The notes beneath the pieces are model-generated. The model was not told the DNA's origin. It searched no databases and saw only the letters and a program-made list of their open reading frames with translations. The position numbers were made by a program, and so were the translations under genes. From Planktothricoides raciborskii GIHE-MW2 (GTDB lineage: Bacteria; Cyanobacteriota; Cyanobacteriia; Cyanobacteriales; Laspinemataceae), in NCBI RefSeq assembly GCF_040564635.1, contig NZ_CP159837.1, forward strand, positions 4,079,001 through 4,143,000: DNA of 64,000 bases, read 5' to 3'. Below are positions 37,791 to 47,221 of this stretch, one piece after another (within the stretch, counting starts at the first letter, position 1; every line of letters starts with the position of its first letter).

Positions 37791-38249
37791 ATCAAAAGTA
37801 GTTAGGGTGCAAATGTCAAACGTCTTATTTTAACGTTTACCTACAATTACTATATTTTAGACAATACTCCGCAAATAAACTTAAATTTATTTTTTAAATT
37901 TTATCTGTTATGTATTATGTATTGTTTGCTATTTGTTATGTGCTACTTCTTATTTGGTGTTTGTTGTTTGTGGGTGGGAGCGTTAGGTGGCTGGAGATGA
38001 ACCTTTGACTTGAAGTCAACCGATAAAAGAAAAAATTGCCCACTGCCCCCCATTGCCCCCATTGCCCCAGAGGTAGGGTGTGTTAGGCGCTGCCTTTAGC
38101 CTAAAAATCATCCAACCGATAACTATTTTTCCGCGCCGTAACGCACCAAAGAAGCACCCCTCATTGTGGCCAGCGGCTGAGATATCTTTACAGCCAAATT
38201 AGTACAGCCAAATCACTGGTGCGTTACTGCACGGAACGGCACCCTACAC
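37791..38249. other. intergenic region, 459 bases
   Basis: Between glyA and the WecA-like gene, both on the minus strand. It includes TTGTTATGTGC-type AT repeats near 37905-37970, a C-rich block near 38040-38070, and a hairpin-like GTGCGTTACTGCACGG near 38219. No gene is evident. Confidence 0.5.
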
Positions 38250-39548
38250 CTATGCTAAAGCCCCCACAGGAATTTTCAGATGAGGATACAAGGGGAAGCG
38301 ATCGCACAAGGCACTCACCCGACGACGACAATCGGCGGCCACGGATCCATTTTCGGGATTTTGCAGGCGATCGGCAATAATATTGGCAATCTCCTTAAAT
38401 TCTTCGGGTCCCATGCCGCGACTGGTGACAGCGGGAGAACCCAAGCGCAGACCACTGGTGACAAACGGGGATTCTGGGTCAAACGGCACCGTATTCTTAT
38501 TGGCGGTAATATTCACCTCGCCCAATAATTTATCCGCTTGTTTCCCGGTCATGCCAATACTGCGTAAATCCACCAGCATCACATGATTATCCGTACCACC
38601 GGACACCATCTTCAAGCCGCGATCGCTCAATTGATTCGCCAATGCCCGGGCATTCGCAATCACCTGACCGGAATAAATTTTAAATTCCGGTTTCAAGGCT
38701 TCCCCAAATGCCACCGCTTTAGCGGCAATCACGTGCTCTAAAGGACCGCCTTGACTGCCTGGGAAAACCGCCTTATCCAATTTTTTACCCAATTCCACAT
38801 CATTACTGAGGATTAAACCACCACGAGGGCCGCGCAAGGTTTTGTGGGTCGTTGTCGTCACCACATGACAATGGGGCACCGGGTTGGGGTGATGACCTGT
38901 AGCCACCAAACCGGCGATATGAGCCATATCTGCCAACAGATAAGCCCCCACCTCATCCGCCACTTGGCGGAACTTGGCAAAATCAATGATCCGAGGATAA
39001 GCAGAATAGCCGCAAATAATTAATTTAGGCTTATGTTCCTTGGCAAGAGCCAAAATCAGGTCAAAATCCAACTGTTCTGTCTCTGGGGACACCCCGTACT
39101 GCTGAACCTTAAACCACTTACCGGATACATTCACCGGCGAACCGTGGGTTAAATGACCGCCGTGGGACAGATCCATCCCCATAATCGTGTCACCGGGTTC
39201 CAACAGCGCCAAAAACACGGCAAAATTGGCCTGGGCGCCAGAGTGGGGCTGCACGTTTGCCCATGCCGCGCCAAATAGCTGCTTTGCCCGGTCAATGGCT
39301 AACTGCTCAATTTGGTCGATATGCTCGCAACCGCCGTAATAGCGTTTTTTCGGCAAGCCTTCAGCATACTTATTGGTTAAGACTGACCCTTGGGCGGCCA
39401 TCACTGCTGGAGAAGTAAAATTTTCACTGGCAATTAGTTCCAAGTGAGTTTGTTGGCGGTGCAGTTCTTGCTGAATCAAACCGGCAACAGCGGGATCTGT
39501 AGTGGCTAGGAAATCTAAGTTAGTCTGAGTCACCGAATCATTCCTCAT
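38250..39548 (-). CDS. glyA: serine hydroxymethyltransferase
   Basis: The 432-residue protein is a full [43 protein letters not shown], the PLP lysine in [19 protein letters not shown], and the C-terminal [19 protein letters not shown]. It converts serine and tetrahydrofolate to glycine and methylene-THF, feeding one-carbon metabolism and photorespiration. ATG at 39548. It appears monocistronic, with no glycine riboswitch seen upstream. Confidence 0.97.
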   Translation of the reverse strand: MRNDSVTQTNLDFLATTDPAVAGLIQQELHRQQTHLELIASENFTSPAVMAAQGSVLTNKYAEGLPKKRYYGGCEHIDQIEQLAIDRAKQLFGAAWANVQPHSGAQANFAVFLALLEPGDTIMGMDLSHGGHLTHGSPVNVSGKWFKVQQYGVSPETEQLDFDLILALAKEHKPKLIICGYSAYPRIIDFAKFRQVADEVGAYLLADMAHIAGLVATGHHPNPVPHCHVVTTTTHKTLRGPRGGLILSNDVELGKKLDKAVFPGSQGGPLEHVIAAKAVAFGEALKPEFKIYSGQVIANARALANQLSDRGLKMVSGGTDNHVMLVDLRSIGMTGKQADKLLGEVNITANKNTVPFDPESPFVTSGLRLGSPAVTSRGMGPEEFKEIANIIADRLQNPENGSVAADCRRRVSALCDRFPLYPHLKIPVGALA

Positions 39549-39878
39549 CTAGAAATTAATTATTGTAGTAGGTTGGGTTGAGGCACGAAACCCAACGCAA
39601 GTATTTGTAGTTTTACGGTTGGGTAGAGGCTGTTACCCAACCAATCCGGAAAATGATCGAGGGCTTGTCCCCGTAAGCAATTTAAGCCCAGAATCTAGGC
39701 AAAATCGGCATGATGACAAATCAAAAGGACGCTTGCGGCAAGAGGAAGCCAAAATGAAGCAAAAGATACGACATCCTGGGTTTCAATTAAATTAAGCTAT
39801 GTTTCAAATTGCCCGATATTCCCTGGGGTTTGACCTAAAATATATGTATGGTCATAAGGGATCAACTGGAGGTGTGCA
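39549..39878. other. intergenic region, 330 bases
   Basis: Divergent gap between glyA and a small gene. Near 39571-39600 a GTTGGGTT / AACCCAAC inverted repeat forms a hairpin, with a second GTTGGGTAG / GTTACCCAACC copy at about 39617. No gene is visible. Confidence 0.5.
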
Positions 39879-40076
39879 ATGCTGGTCATTGTGATGGACG
39901 ATCAGATCCTAAGTCCGCAAGCCATTTGTCAAAACTGCTTACTTGCCGATCGCACAGGTCAACCTCGCTGGCGACATGGACAACTTAGCTGTGGTCATGC
40001 AGTGAGAAACTTTGCCGAGGGCAAACCAACCCAATATGAATGTGAGATGGGTTTTCGCGTCACCAATATTGATTAA
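39879..40076 (+). CDS. small cysteine-rich cyanobacterial protein
   Basis: The 65-residue protein has four cysteines in the pattern ICQNCLLAD, QLSCGHAV and QYECEMGF, suggesting a small metal-binding fold, perhaps a zinc ribbon. GGAGGT lies five bases before ATG 39879, which supports the gene; a second ATG at codon 6 is possible. I recall similar small proteins in cyanobacteria but no function. It stands alone between glyA (divergent) and Tic20. Confidence 0.65.
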   Translation: MLVIVMDDQILSPQAICQNCLLADRTGQPRWRHGQLSCGHAVRNFAEGKPTQYECEMGFRVTNID

Positions 40077-40468
40077 TAGGAATTACGCATCAACCGTTGA
40101 CGTAGGGTGGGCATTGCCCACCAAAACCCGATCGCTAAGATTTTAATCGATTCTCGATTGAATAATTTCACTGAATCTTCAGCTTAAAATACCATATCCA
40201 ACCCCATAAATCATCCCTTCTGATGATTATGTCTTGACAAGACCACTGATTCAGGACTGATTCACGACTGATTCAGGGTTGATTTTGCTTGGTCATCACT
40301 GGTTTACCAATGTTTCACCCATCCACATCGATCTCTGTACCGATCCTGATTGGCGCCACTGTTCTCACTGGCTGATCGGCAATTCGATGCTCAGTAAGTT
40401 ATCCTGAATGATAGGTTCGACCAATTCGAGCCAACAATTCTTGATCCACGCACCCAGGAGATCCGAAA
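40077..40468. other. intergenic region, 392 bases
   Basis: Contains one GTAGGGTGGGCATTGCCCACC palindrome (split here as GTAGGGTGGG and CATTGCCCACC, 40102-40122), a threefold GACTGATTCA phrase near 40240-40280, and the leader of the first Tic20-like gene with CAGGAG at 40457-40462. No gene is visible. Confidence 0.55.
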
Positions 40469-40981
40469 ATGACTTGGCGCGGTTCCACCACCATCGGCGA
40501 TCGCCTATTGGCTTGCTTGCCCTATATTTTACCCTTAGTTAATGTTTTAGGTTTTGGCTCTTATTTATTCGCCACTTTCCCGGTATTAATGACTTTGCTG
40601 ATTCCTTTTTTCCCTTTGCTTTTTTTATATTTTAATATTGTAGGCACTATTCCTTATGGAGAGTTAATTCTTTTCTTTGCTTTATTTTTATTGGTAGTGA
40701 GAAACTACAAAATTAAGCATTTTATCCGCTACAATACGATGCAGTCGCTCTTATTATCAATTTTTCTCAGCTTATGCCAGTGGACATTGAGACTGCTAGG
40801 CTTTCCCCTGGCAGTCATTCCCGATGGTAGTTTTAATTCAAATTTATTGATTGATATCATTTCTACCACCATTTTCTTGGGATTCTTCGGATCAATTGTG
40901 TATTCTATAGTCGAAACAATTAGAGGAAATTATGCTGAAATACCCGTTGTTTCCGAGGCAACTTATACGCAAATTCGTTAA
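40469..40981 (+). CDS. Tic20-family membrane protein (copy 1)
   Basis: The 170-residue protein has four membrane helices and the Tic20 pattern: DRLLACLPYILPLVNVLGFG, ILFFALFLLVVRNYKIKHFI, RYNTMQSLLLSIFLSLC and SIVYSIVETIRGNYAEIPVV. In plants Tic20 is part of the protein import channel of the inner chloroplast envelope; in cyanobacteria its role is not settled. A second, related gene lies 429 bases downstream with a 62-residue membrane protein between them, all in the same direction and probably one transcript. Confidence 0.87.
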   Translation: MTWRGSTTIGDRLLACLPYILPLVNVLGFGSYLFATFPVLMTLLIPFFPLLFLYFNIVGTIPYGELILFFALFLLVVRNYKIKHFIRYNTMQSLLLSIFLSLCQWTLRLLGFPLAVIPDGSFNSNLLIDIISTTIFLGFFGSIVYSIVETIRGNYAEIPVVSEATYTQIR

Positions 40982-41039
40982 GTTTTGATTGATAGATCGA
41001 AAATTCTATTTTCAAATATGATTATATGGAGGAAAAACG

Positions 41040-41228
41040 ATGTGTCCACTGTGTTATCTGCTTAGTTTATTAATGATTATTGGCACTTATTTAAAAATAG
41101 ATGCTTTCTGGAATAGTGAACAAGTACACCAAGTGAGAAGGTGGTTTGGCGATCGCGGCGCGAGTATATTTTATTATGCCATTGGCGGATCAATTATGGC
41201 CTTTGGCTTATTTCTCTCTACGCAATAA
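41040..41228 (+). CDS. 62-residue membrane protein between two Tic20-like genes
   Basis: The ATG has a strong GGAGG site (41031-41035, five bases away). The protein has two membrane helices (CYLLSLLMIIGTYL and SIFYYAIGGSIMAFGLFL) joined by a charged loop (HQVRRWFGDRGA). The end RRWFGDRGASIFYYAIGG recalls small membrane proteins of the Imm17-like group, but the match is short. I cannot give a function. Its position suggests it works with the Tic20 proteins. Confidence 0.7.
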   Translation: MCPLCYLLSLLMIIGTYLKIDAFWNSEQVHQVRRWFGDRGASIFYYAIGGSIMAFGLFLSTQ

Positions 41229-41410
41229 ACCGAATTTGTGCTAAATTCATTGAATATATCGTGGAAATATATCGTGGCATCACAAACGACAAAATCAAGG
41301 AAGCGATCGCCGGTTTGCTCCCCCCAGAAAACAATTGAATGCCTTGAATACGCTATCCTAAAATAATTAGTCAAATTAACCGTTTAACCCTAAAAAACAG
41401 GAGATTTCCG

Positions 41411-41887
41411 ATGAATGGACGGGACACCGCCCCTGGTTTAGAGCGATTTTACGCCAGCCTGCTCTATCTGCTGCCCCTATTAGATGGCATTGTCTTTGGC
41501 GTTTTCTTATTCAAGCAAATTCCCCCATTACAACTGCTGTTTCTGCCGCTGCTACCACTGCTCCAGATTTATAACTCTTTCCCCTTTGCTGGACTGATTA
41601 TTTTCTTTGCGCTTTTATTCGGAGTGGTGAGAAACGACAATATCAGTCATTTCATTCGGTTCAACACCATGCAAGCAATCTTATTAGACATCGTATTAAT
41701 TTTATGTCGTCTAGTATTACAGCTTGTGCAAACAGCTATCCCCGTTGAGTTGGTAGTGGAAACTTTTTACAACACTGTTTTCTTGGGAATTATTGCCGCA
41801 GTAGTCTATGCAGTGGTTCAGTCTGCCAGAGGAATTTATGCGGAAATTCCCGCCATTTCTGATGCGGTCAAGATGCAGGTGCGTTAA
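41411..41887 (+). CDS. Tic20-family membrane protein (copy 2)
   Basis: The 158-residue protein matches copy 1 in layout: RFYASLLYLLPLLDGIVFGV, LIIFFALLFGVVRNDNISHF, IRFNTMQAILLDIVLIL and VVYAVVQSARGIYAEIPAIS. The two diverge strongly in sequence between helices, so this is an old paralogue pair rather than a fresh duplicate. CAGGAG lies eight bases upstream of the ATG. It is the last of the three-gene group. Confidence 0.86.
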   Translation: MNGRDTAPGLERFYASLLYLLPLLDGIVFGVFLFKQIPPLQLLFLPLLPLLQIYNSFPFAGLIIFFALLFGVVRNDNISHFIRFNTMQAILLDIVLILCRLVLQLVQTAIPVELVVETFYNTVFLGIIAAVVYAVVQSARGIYAEIPAISDAVKMQVR

Positions 41888-42013
41888 TCAGTCTGGTTTC
41901 TCCTCACGCGATCGGGAGAAATCAATTCGGACGATTTAATCAACCGCAAATGATTAGATCGGTATTAGGGTGGGCTTGCCTAAAAGCCTACCCTACTTTT
42001 GTCTGTCTAATAA

Positions 42014-42799
42014 TTATTGTTTTGATTGTCTAAGGGTGACGATATTTTCCAAGCTGCCGATCCCTTCGATTTCGACACGGACGCGATCGCCAACTTGCAT
42101 CGGGCCGATCCCTTCTGGAGTCCCGGTCAAAATCACATCTCCCGGTAACAAAGTCATCACCTGAGAAATGTAAGCAACCAGGACATCAGGGGGAAACACC
42201 ATGTCATCAATCAGAGACGATTGCACTGGTTGCTCCCGGTCATTCAGAAAGGTTTGCAAACGTCCCCCCGGACTCAGTTCACGGACAATCCAAGGGCCAA
42301 GGGGACAGAAAGTATCAAAACTTTTGGCTCTAGTCCATTGTCCATCTCTTTGCTGTAAATCTCTAGCGGTCACATCATTGGCGATCGTATAGCCCCAAAT
42401 TTTTCCTTGAGCCGCTTCTGGGGTGCAGTCCACACAACGCTCCCCAATCACTAAAGCCAATTCCCCTTCATAATCGACCCTTTCTGACTGGGGCGGATAG
42501 CGAATCTCATCTCCATGTGCAATCACTGCGGTGGGTGGTTTCATAAACAGCAACGGTTCATCCGGTACAGGAGTCCCCATTTCCGCCGCGTGTTTACCAT
42601 AATTTTTACCCACGGCGATAATTTTGGAGGGAGTCACCGGAGCCAGCAATTTGTAATTGTCCGGTTCCAAAAACTTGTCGCTCGGTTGACCCCCCAGCCA
42701 AGGTGGAGCATCCAACACCTGAACCCCACGGCTCAGTTGTAATAATCCGTAGTAAATCTTGCCCTCGGGGGTTTGAATGCGGACATAGCGCTGTGCCAT
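42014..42799 (-). CDS. fumarylacetoacetate hydrolase-family protein
   Basis: The 261-residue protein has the FAH C-terminal fold: KIIAVGKNYGKHAAEMGTPV, LLFMKPPTAVIAHGDEI, the metal-binding VDYEGELALVIGE and WGYTIANDVTARDLQQRDGQ, and the C-terminal DVILTGTPEGIGPMQVGD. Members hydrolyse or decarboxylate small oxo-acids such as acylpyruvates or oxaloacetate; the exact substrate is not readable. It is convergent with Tic20 copy 2. Confidence 0.9.
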   Translation of the reverse strand: MAQRYVRIQTPEGKIYYGLLQLSRGVQVLDAPPWLGGQPSDKFLEPDNYKLLAPVTPSKIIAVGKNYGKHAAEMGTPVPDEPLLFMKPPTAVIAHGDEIRYPPQSERVDYEGELALVIGERCVDCTPEAAQGKIWGYTIANDVTARDLQQRDGQWTRAKSFDTFCPLGPWIVRELSPGGRLQTFLNDREQPVQSSLIDDMVFPPDVLVAYISQVMTLLPGDVILTGTPEGIGPMQVGDRVRVEIEGIGSLENIVTLRQSKQ

Positions 42800-43413
42800 A
42801 ACGTTAAAATTCGAATAATAGTGGATTTTTGTTTTGTCGGATTAAAATCAAGGGTTAGTAGGACATTCTGATTCTGATGATTGCCTAGCCCTTAGCTAAA
42901 TTCCAGTCTGAGAATTTTGGATTTTTACAGGCAAAAGTTCAACCGCACCCTGACATTGGCAAAATCATAAGGTTTAACCTAGTCAAAAATATCGATTTTG
43001 GCATCAGAATTTAGAAATAATCTGAAATAATTTGCCACACATTCGCTCCACGCTCTTGCCACTTAATCAAGCGATCGCCACAGATGGACAGGTTTTCGGC
43101 GATCATACCCCAGACTATCGCTACTGGCAGAACCAGGCCCAGAGTTAACCTAAATCCTCACAATTTGCGGAAATCCTGATTTTTTCGCAAACTCATCAAG
43201 TAACGCTGGACTTATCGCCTTAGATCCGATACAATAGTATATTTGGAGAGATTTTTCTAGAAAAATCTTGGCCGGGGTCACAAATCCCCAACAAAGTTAA
43301 ACCTTACTTCTTCAGTGGTGATAGTTGGCGATCCATTTGGCTGACCTGCCACGGGCGGCAAACCAAGCCACAAAACCCAAAGAAGTCTTAATGTCCAAAA
43401 GGAGAATTGGAAG
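42800..43413. other. intergenic region, 614 bases, upstream of rpsF
   Basis: Divergent gap between the FAH-family gene and rpsF. A 38-codon open stretch at about 43032-43148 reads DGQVFGDHTPDYRYWQ near its end and may be a gene relic. A leader of at least 200 bases before rpsF is likely. A TACAATAGTATATT box (43230-43243) is a possible -10 region. An AGGAG (43400-43404) precedes rpsF. Confidence 0.45.
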
Positions 43414-43743
43414 ATGAAAAATTTCATGTACGAAACCATGTACATCCTGCGACCCGACCTCGGAGAAGAGCAAACTGAGTTGGCGATCGCCACCTATCAA
43501 AACCTCTTGCGGGAAAGTGGTGCAGAAATTATCGAAACTCAGCATCGTGGGAAGCGTCGTTTGGCCTACGAAATCGGCAAGTATCGCGAAGGCATTTATA
43601 TCCAAATGAATTACCGCGCCGAAGGGAAAGTGATCGCCCTGCTCGAACGCACCATGCGGATTAGTGAAGATGTGATTCGTTACCTGACCATCAAACAACC
43701 ATTAACCTTGAATCAAGCCGAAGCCGCAACCGCTCAAGCTTAA
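43414..43743 (+). CDS. rpsF: 30S ribosomal protein S6
   Basis: The 109-residue protein is full-length S6: [40 protein letters not shown] and [20 protein letters not shown]6 binds 16S rRNA as a pair with S18. No rpsR follows, so it is monocistronic here, as is common in cyanobacteria. ATG at 43414 fits an AGGAGAATTGGAAG leader. Confidence 0.95.
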   Translation: MKNFMYETMYILRPDLGEEQTELAIATYQNLLRESGAEIIETQHRGKRRLAYEIGKYREGIYIQMNYRAEGKVIALLERTMRISEDVIRYLTIKQPLTLNQAEAATAQA

Positions 43744-43995
43744 TCTGGCTTTTGGATGGTCGATCAATGATGTTGACCAATGATGTTGGCGTCATCAAAA
43801 ACCCAAAATCTTCCCATCCTCAAATCCCCGACCCATAAATACTTAGTGTTTGACACAAAAGCAACCACTAAGTAATAATTAAAGATTGGCTGTCTATTTT
43901 TGCTCGGATCAGGTTGAAAAAAACGCTGAAACATCGCCAGCATTCATAGAGCAACCAGCTACAGCTACCTGTACGGCAACTATCCAAACAATTCT

Positions 43996-44361
43996 ATGAC
44001 TTACGCAATTATCGAAATGAGCGGCACACAACTCCGAGTGGAGCCTGGTCGCTTTTATGATGTGAATCGGCTGCCGGTAGAAGCTGACGGCACCATGAGT
44101 ATTGACCGGGTTTTACTGGTCAAGCACGAAGACAATATTCATGTGGGCCAACCCCTCGTAGAAGGGGCTACCATCGAAGCCACGGTCATGCAACATCTGC
44201 GTGGCCGTAAAGTGCTGGTGTACAAAATGAAGCCGAAAAAGAAAACTCGCAAAAAACGGGGACATCGGCAGGAACTCACCAGAGTTATGATTACTTCTAT
44301 TAGTCTCAATGGTTCTGTGTTAGCCGCCGCCAATGTAGAGACAGAACAAGGCGATAGCTAA
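43996..44361 (+). CDS. rplU: 50S ribosomal protein L21
   Basis: The 121-residue protein is L21: [40 protein letters not shown] and the basic [18 protein letters not shown] end. The C-terminal extension ([18 protein letters not shown]) is longer than in Escherichia coli and usual for cyanobacteria. It binds 23S rRNA with L20. rpmA follows, separated by 206 bases containing a 14-bp repeat. Confidence 0.95.
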   Translation: MTYAIIEMSGTQLRVEPGRFYDVNRLPVEADGTMSIDRVLLVKHEDNIHVGQPLVEGATIEATVMQHLRGRKVLVYKMKPKKKTRKKRGHRQELTRVMITSISLNGSVLAAANVETEQGDS

Positions 44362-44383
44362 AATATTGAGTATGCGCGAAAAT

Positions 44384-44423
44384 ATGAGCGCCAAAATATG
44401 AGCGCCAAAATATGAGCGCAAAC
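44384..44423. repeat. 14-bp tandem repeat between rplU and rpmA
   Basis: ATGAGCGCCAAAAT is repeated twice and followed by a partial copy. The unit includes ATG codons but no good ribosome-binding site. It lies in the rplU-rpmA spacer, where one transcript is expected. Confidence 0.8.
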
Positions 44424-44567
44424 ATCTTCCATTCCTATTCATGGTTGGTCGTGAAGGAGAAATCGTTCACTGCCAACCATCAAGGATAGAAGGTTAACCG
44501 ATCGCAATTCAGGATTAACGGTTTACAAGGTTTACACTGAATTATTCACATACATTAGAGGGAAAAA

Positions 44568-44837
44568 ATGGCTCATAAGAAAGGTACAGGTAGCACTCGT
44601 AACGGTCGTGACTCGAATGCCCAGCGCCTTGGAGTAAAACGTTACGGCGGTCAAGTCGTTAAAGCTGGCAATATTTTAGTCCGTCAGCGGGGAACTAAAT
44701 TCCACCCAGGAGCAAATGTGGGTCTGGGCAAAGATGATACTCTGTTTGCCTTAATTGATGGTGTCGTGACTTTTGAGCATAAAACCAAATCCCGCAAAAA
44801 AATCAGTGTTTATCCCGTGGCTCAAGAGACGGCCTAA
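44568..44837 (+). CDS. rpmA: 50S ribosomal protein L27
   Basis: The 89-residue protein is a complete L27: [40 protein letters not shown] and [19 protein letters not shown]. Its N-terminus reaches the peptidyl-transferase centre in the mature ribosome. GAGGG lies seven bases before the ATG. A strong terminator follows. Confidence 0.97.
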   Translation: MAHKKGTGSTRNGRDSNAQRLGVKRYGGQVVKAGNILVRQRGTKFHPGANVGLGKDDTLFALIDGVVTFEHKTKSRKKISVYPVAQETA

Positions 44838-44874
44838 ACACCAGATATTTTTGAAATCAAGGCAAAAATCTATG

Positions 44875-44908
44875 AAAAAAGCACACTCGGGTCGGGTGTG
44901 CTTTTTTT
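44875..44908 (+). terminator. rho-independent terminator of rplU-rpmA
   Basis: AAAAAAGCACAC and GTGTGCTTTTTTT form a strong stem over a TCGGGTCGG loop with a T-run on the downstream side. It starts about 40 bases past the rpmA stop. Confidence 0.92.
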
Positions 44909-45037
44909 GGCCTATGGCCAGAGTATTTTTCCGGATCGGCGGCTTTGTAACGAATCGTTACCAAATTAATGATTAGTAAGTCAACCAGAAGTTTTACACT
45001 GGTTTTACTTAAGATTATTGAACTTACGTTAACTCCT

Positions 45038-46024
45038 ATGTTTCCAACTCATCGCCCCCGTCGTCTGCGTAGTCATCCTCAGTTACGCCGGATGGTTCGA
45101 GAAAATATCGTGACGACCAATGATTTAATTTACCCACTGTTTGCCGTACCGGGAATTGGGATCGCCAACGAAGTAAAATCCATGCCCGGAGTTTATCAGC
45201 TTTCCGTGGACAAAATTGTTGAAGAGGCGAAACAAGTCTATGACTTAGGCATTCCGGCGATTATCCTATTTGGCATTCCCGAAAGCAAAGATACGGAAGC
45301 AACTGGCGCGTGGCATGATTGCGGCATTGTCCAAAAAGCTGCCACTGCCGTCAAAGAGGCCGTACCCGATCTGATTGTGATTGCCGATACTTGTCTATGT
45401 GAATACACCAGTCATGGTCACTGTGGCTATTTGCAAGTGGGTGACTTGACCGGACGGGTACTGAATGACCCCACCTTAGAATTACTAAAGAAAACCGCCG
45501 TGTCTCAAGTGAAAGCCGGGGCGGATATTATTGCCCCTTCAGGGATGATGGATGGGTTTGTGCAAGCGATTCGGTCTGGTTTAGATGAAGCCGGATATGA
45601 AAATATTCCCATTTTGGCCTATTCGGCCAAGTATGCCTCTGCTTATTATGGGCCGTTCCGGGATGCGGCCGATGGGGCGCCCCAATTTGGCGATCGCAGT
45701 ACCTATCAAATGGATCCGGGGAATGGCCAAGAAGCCATCAAAGAAATTGAACTGGACATCGCTGAAGGGGCAGATATGCTCATGGTCAAGCCAGCTTTAG
45801 CCTACATGGATATTATCTGGCGGGTCAAACAAGCCACCAACTTGCCGGTAGCGGCTTATAACGTCTCTGGGGAATATTCTATGGTCAAAGCCGCTGCCCT
45901 CAACGGCTGGATTTCCGAAGAGAAAGTAGTGATGGAAACCTTAACCAGTTTTAAACGAGCCGGTGCCGACTTAATTTTGACCTATCACGCCAAAGATGCG
46001 GCTCGATGGTTAAAAAATGCTTAA
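45038..46024 (+). CDS. hemB: delta-aminolevulinic acid dehydratase (porphobilinogen synthase)
   Basis: The 328-residue protein has the zinc site [16 protein letters not shown], the two Schiff-base lysines in [16 protein letters not shown] and [16 protein letters not shown], and a full (beta/alpha)8 barrel length. HemB joins two aminolevulinates to porphobilinogen, the step before haem and chlorophyll. The frame opens at 44969, but ATG 45038 gives the usual [19 protein letters not shown] start and is my choice. It is monocistronic. Confidence 0.96.
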   Translation: MFPTHRPRRLRSHPQLRRMVRENIVTTNDLIYPLFAVPGIGIANEVKSMPGVYQLSVDKIVEEAKQVYDLGIPAIILFGIPESKDTEATGAWHDCGIVQKAATAVKEAVPDLIVIADTCLCEYTSHGHCGYLQVGDLTGRVLNDPTLELLKKTAVSQVKAGADIIAPSGMMDGFVQAIRSGLDEAGYENIPILAYSAKYASAYYGPFRDAADGAPQFGDRSTYQMDPGNGQEAIKEIELDIAEGADMLMVKPALAYMDIIWRVKQATNLPVAAYNVSGEYSMVKAAALNGWISEEKVVMETLTSFKRAGADLILTYHAKDAARWLKNA

Positions 46025-46741
46025 TATGAAAGCTTAATTTTTAGCCCATGATGGCTAAGATTTTACGGCTGGTGGATATTTGCTTTGGCGACCGTTTGCC
46101 AATGGATTCACCTTCAGGGGGCGAGGTTCTATTCCCAGAAACCCGCCCTGGTCTTTTTCCACCCACTGTCAAAATAAATATCAATGATCCTGGGATGGCG
46201 AAGATGCCTCATTCGTCGGCGATCGCAGTTCCCCTACCCTGTCCGTGTTATAAAACATAGACACAAAAATCTCTGAAAATCAATTCATATGTGTTATAAC
46301 CTTAATAAAGGTATAAAATAATACAATCAATCGAACACTTGATTCAGTTACAATCCACAAATCCAATTTGGTTCTAAAATTTTGAGACCCAAAATGAGTA
46401 ACCAATTAACTAGCTGTAAGCCTAAGAACAGATCATTGGTTTTCTGGAGAAATAATTTTGATCCCAAAATTAAAGTTGTTTAGAGCTACGTTTAGCCTAT
46501 ATTACTGGCAACAATACCCGGTAAGTATAGTTTTATTTCTCTAAAGAATATTGAGCCATTTAGTCTGATATTCATTGATATTAAGCACCGAAATCTTCAG
46601 AGCATTCTCTGAATGATTTCTCGATTCGACGCTAAATTAATTATCCGGTCAAACAGGGGCGCTTGAAGCTAAAAATCAAAATTTAGCGATTGTTTGACGT
46701 GGTAAGTTTTCTGATTCACTTGAGGTTCAACCATTAAAAAG
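46025..46741. other. intergenic region, 717 bases
   Basis: Between hemB and the GNAT gene. The first 230 bases could still be hemB 3' sequence; a 70-codon open frame (46048-46260) has no ribosome-binding site and looks random. The rest is AT-rich with no strong hairpin. No RNA gene was recognised. Confidence 0.5.
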
Positions 46742-47221
46742 ATGAGAAGGGATTGCAGTCACATCCAATTTCGCGAAGGTCACGCATCAGTTGATCTGAA
46801 TCAACTGAAATCCTTATTTGAAATAACAGCTTTTTGGGCAAAAAAACGAGAATTAGAAGGTTTAGCCGTGGCGATCGCCCATAGTAACCCAGTCGTCACC
46901 GTCTGGGATCGCCAGCGTCTAATTGGATTTGCCCGCGCTACCTCCGATGGAGTCTACCGAGCCACCATATGGGATGTGGTGATTCACCCAGAATATCAAG
47001 GAGTCGGTTTGGGACGAAAGCTCGTGGAAACAGTCCTCAGTCACCCATTGATGAATCGAGTAGAACGGGTATATTTAATGACCACCCATCAACAGCGTTT
47101 CTATGAGCGGATTGGATTTGAGGAAAATTCCACCACCACAATGGTTCTATACAATCAGCCTGAGTTTAATCCGATTCCGGCGGTGGAGGCACCAAGGGAA
47201 GTGAGCATTGAATCCTGGTGA
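46742..47221 (+). CDS. GNAT-family N-acetyltransferase
   Basis: The 159-residue protein has the acetyl-CoA-binding motif A in WDVVIHPEYQGVGLGRKLVE and motif B in LMTTHQQRFYERIGFEENST. Before it, TVWDRQRLIGFARATSDGVY forms the family's N-terminal sheet. The substrate is unknown. The last 18 codons overlap the 3' end of the opposing histidine kinase gene by 56 bases, an unusual convergent overlap. Confidence 0.87.
   Translation: MRRDCSHIQFREGHASVDLNQLKSLFEITAFWAKKRELEGLAVAIAHSNPVVTVWDRQRLIGFARATSDGVYRATIWDVVIHPEYQGVGLGRKLVETVLSHPLMNRVERVYLMTTHQQRFYERIGFEENSTTTMVLYNQPEFNPIPAVEAPREVSIESW

Noticed and set aside
41141-41338. 65-codon ORF overlapping the small membrane protein and the gap before Tic20 copy 2
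   Set aside because: It overlaps a better initiated gene (GGAGG site) in another frame and has no ribosome-binding site of its own.
43032-43148. 38-codon open stretch ending near DGQVFGDHTPDYRYWQNQAQ
   Set aside because: The end looks somewhat protein-like, but there is no start codon other than TTG, no ribosome-binding site and no family. Mentioned only as a possible relic.
46048-46260. 70-codon ORF after hemB
   Set aside because: No ribosome-binding site, irregular composition, and no recognisable family.
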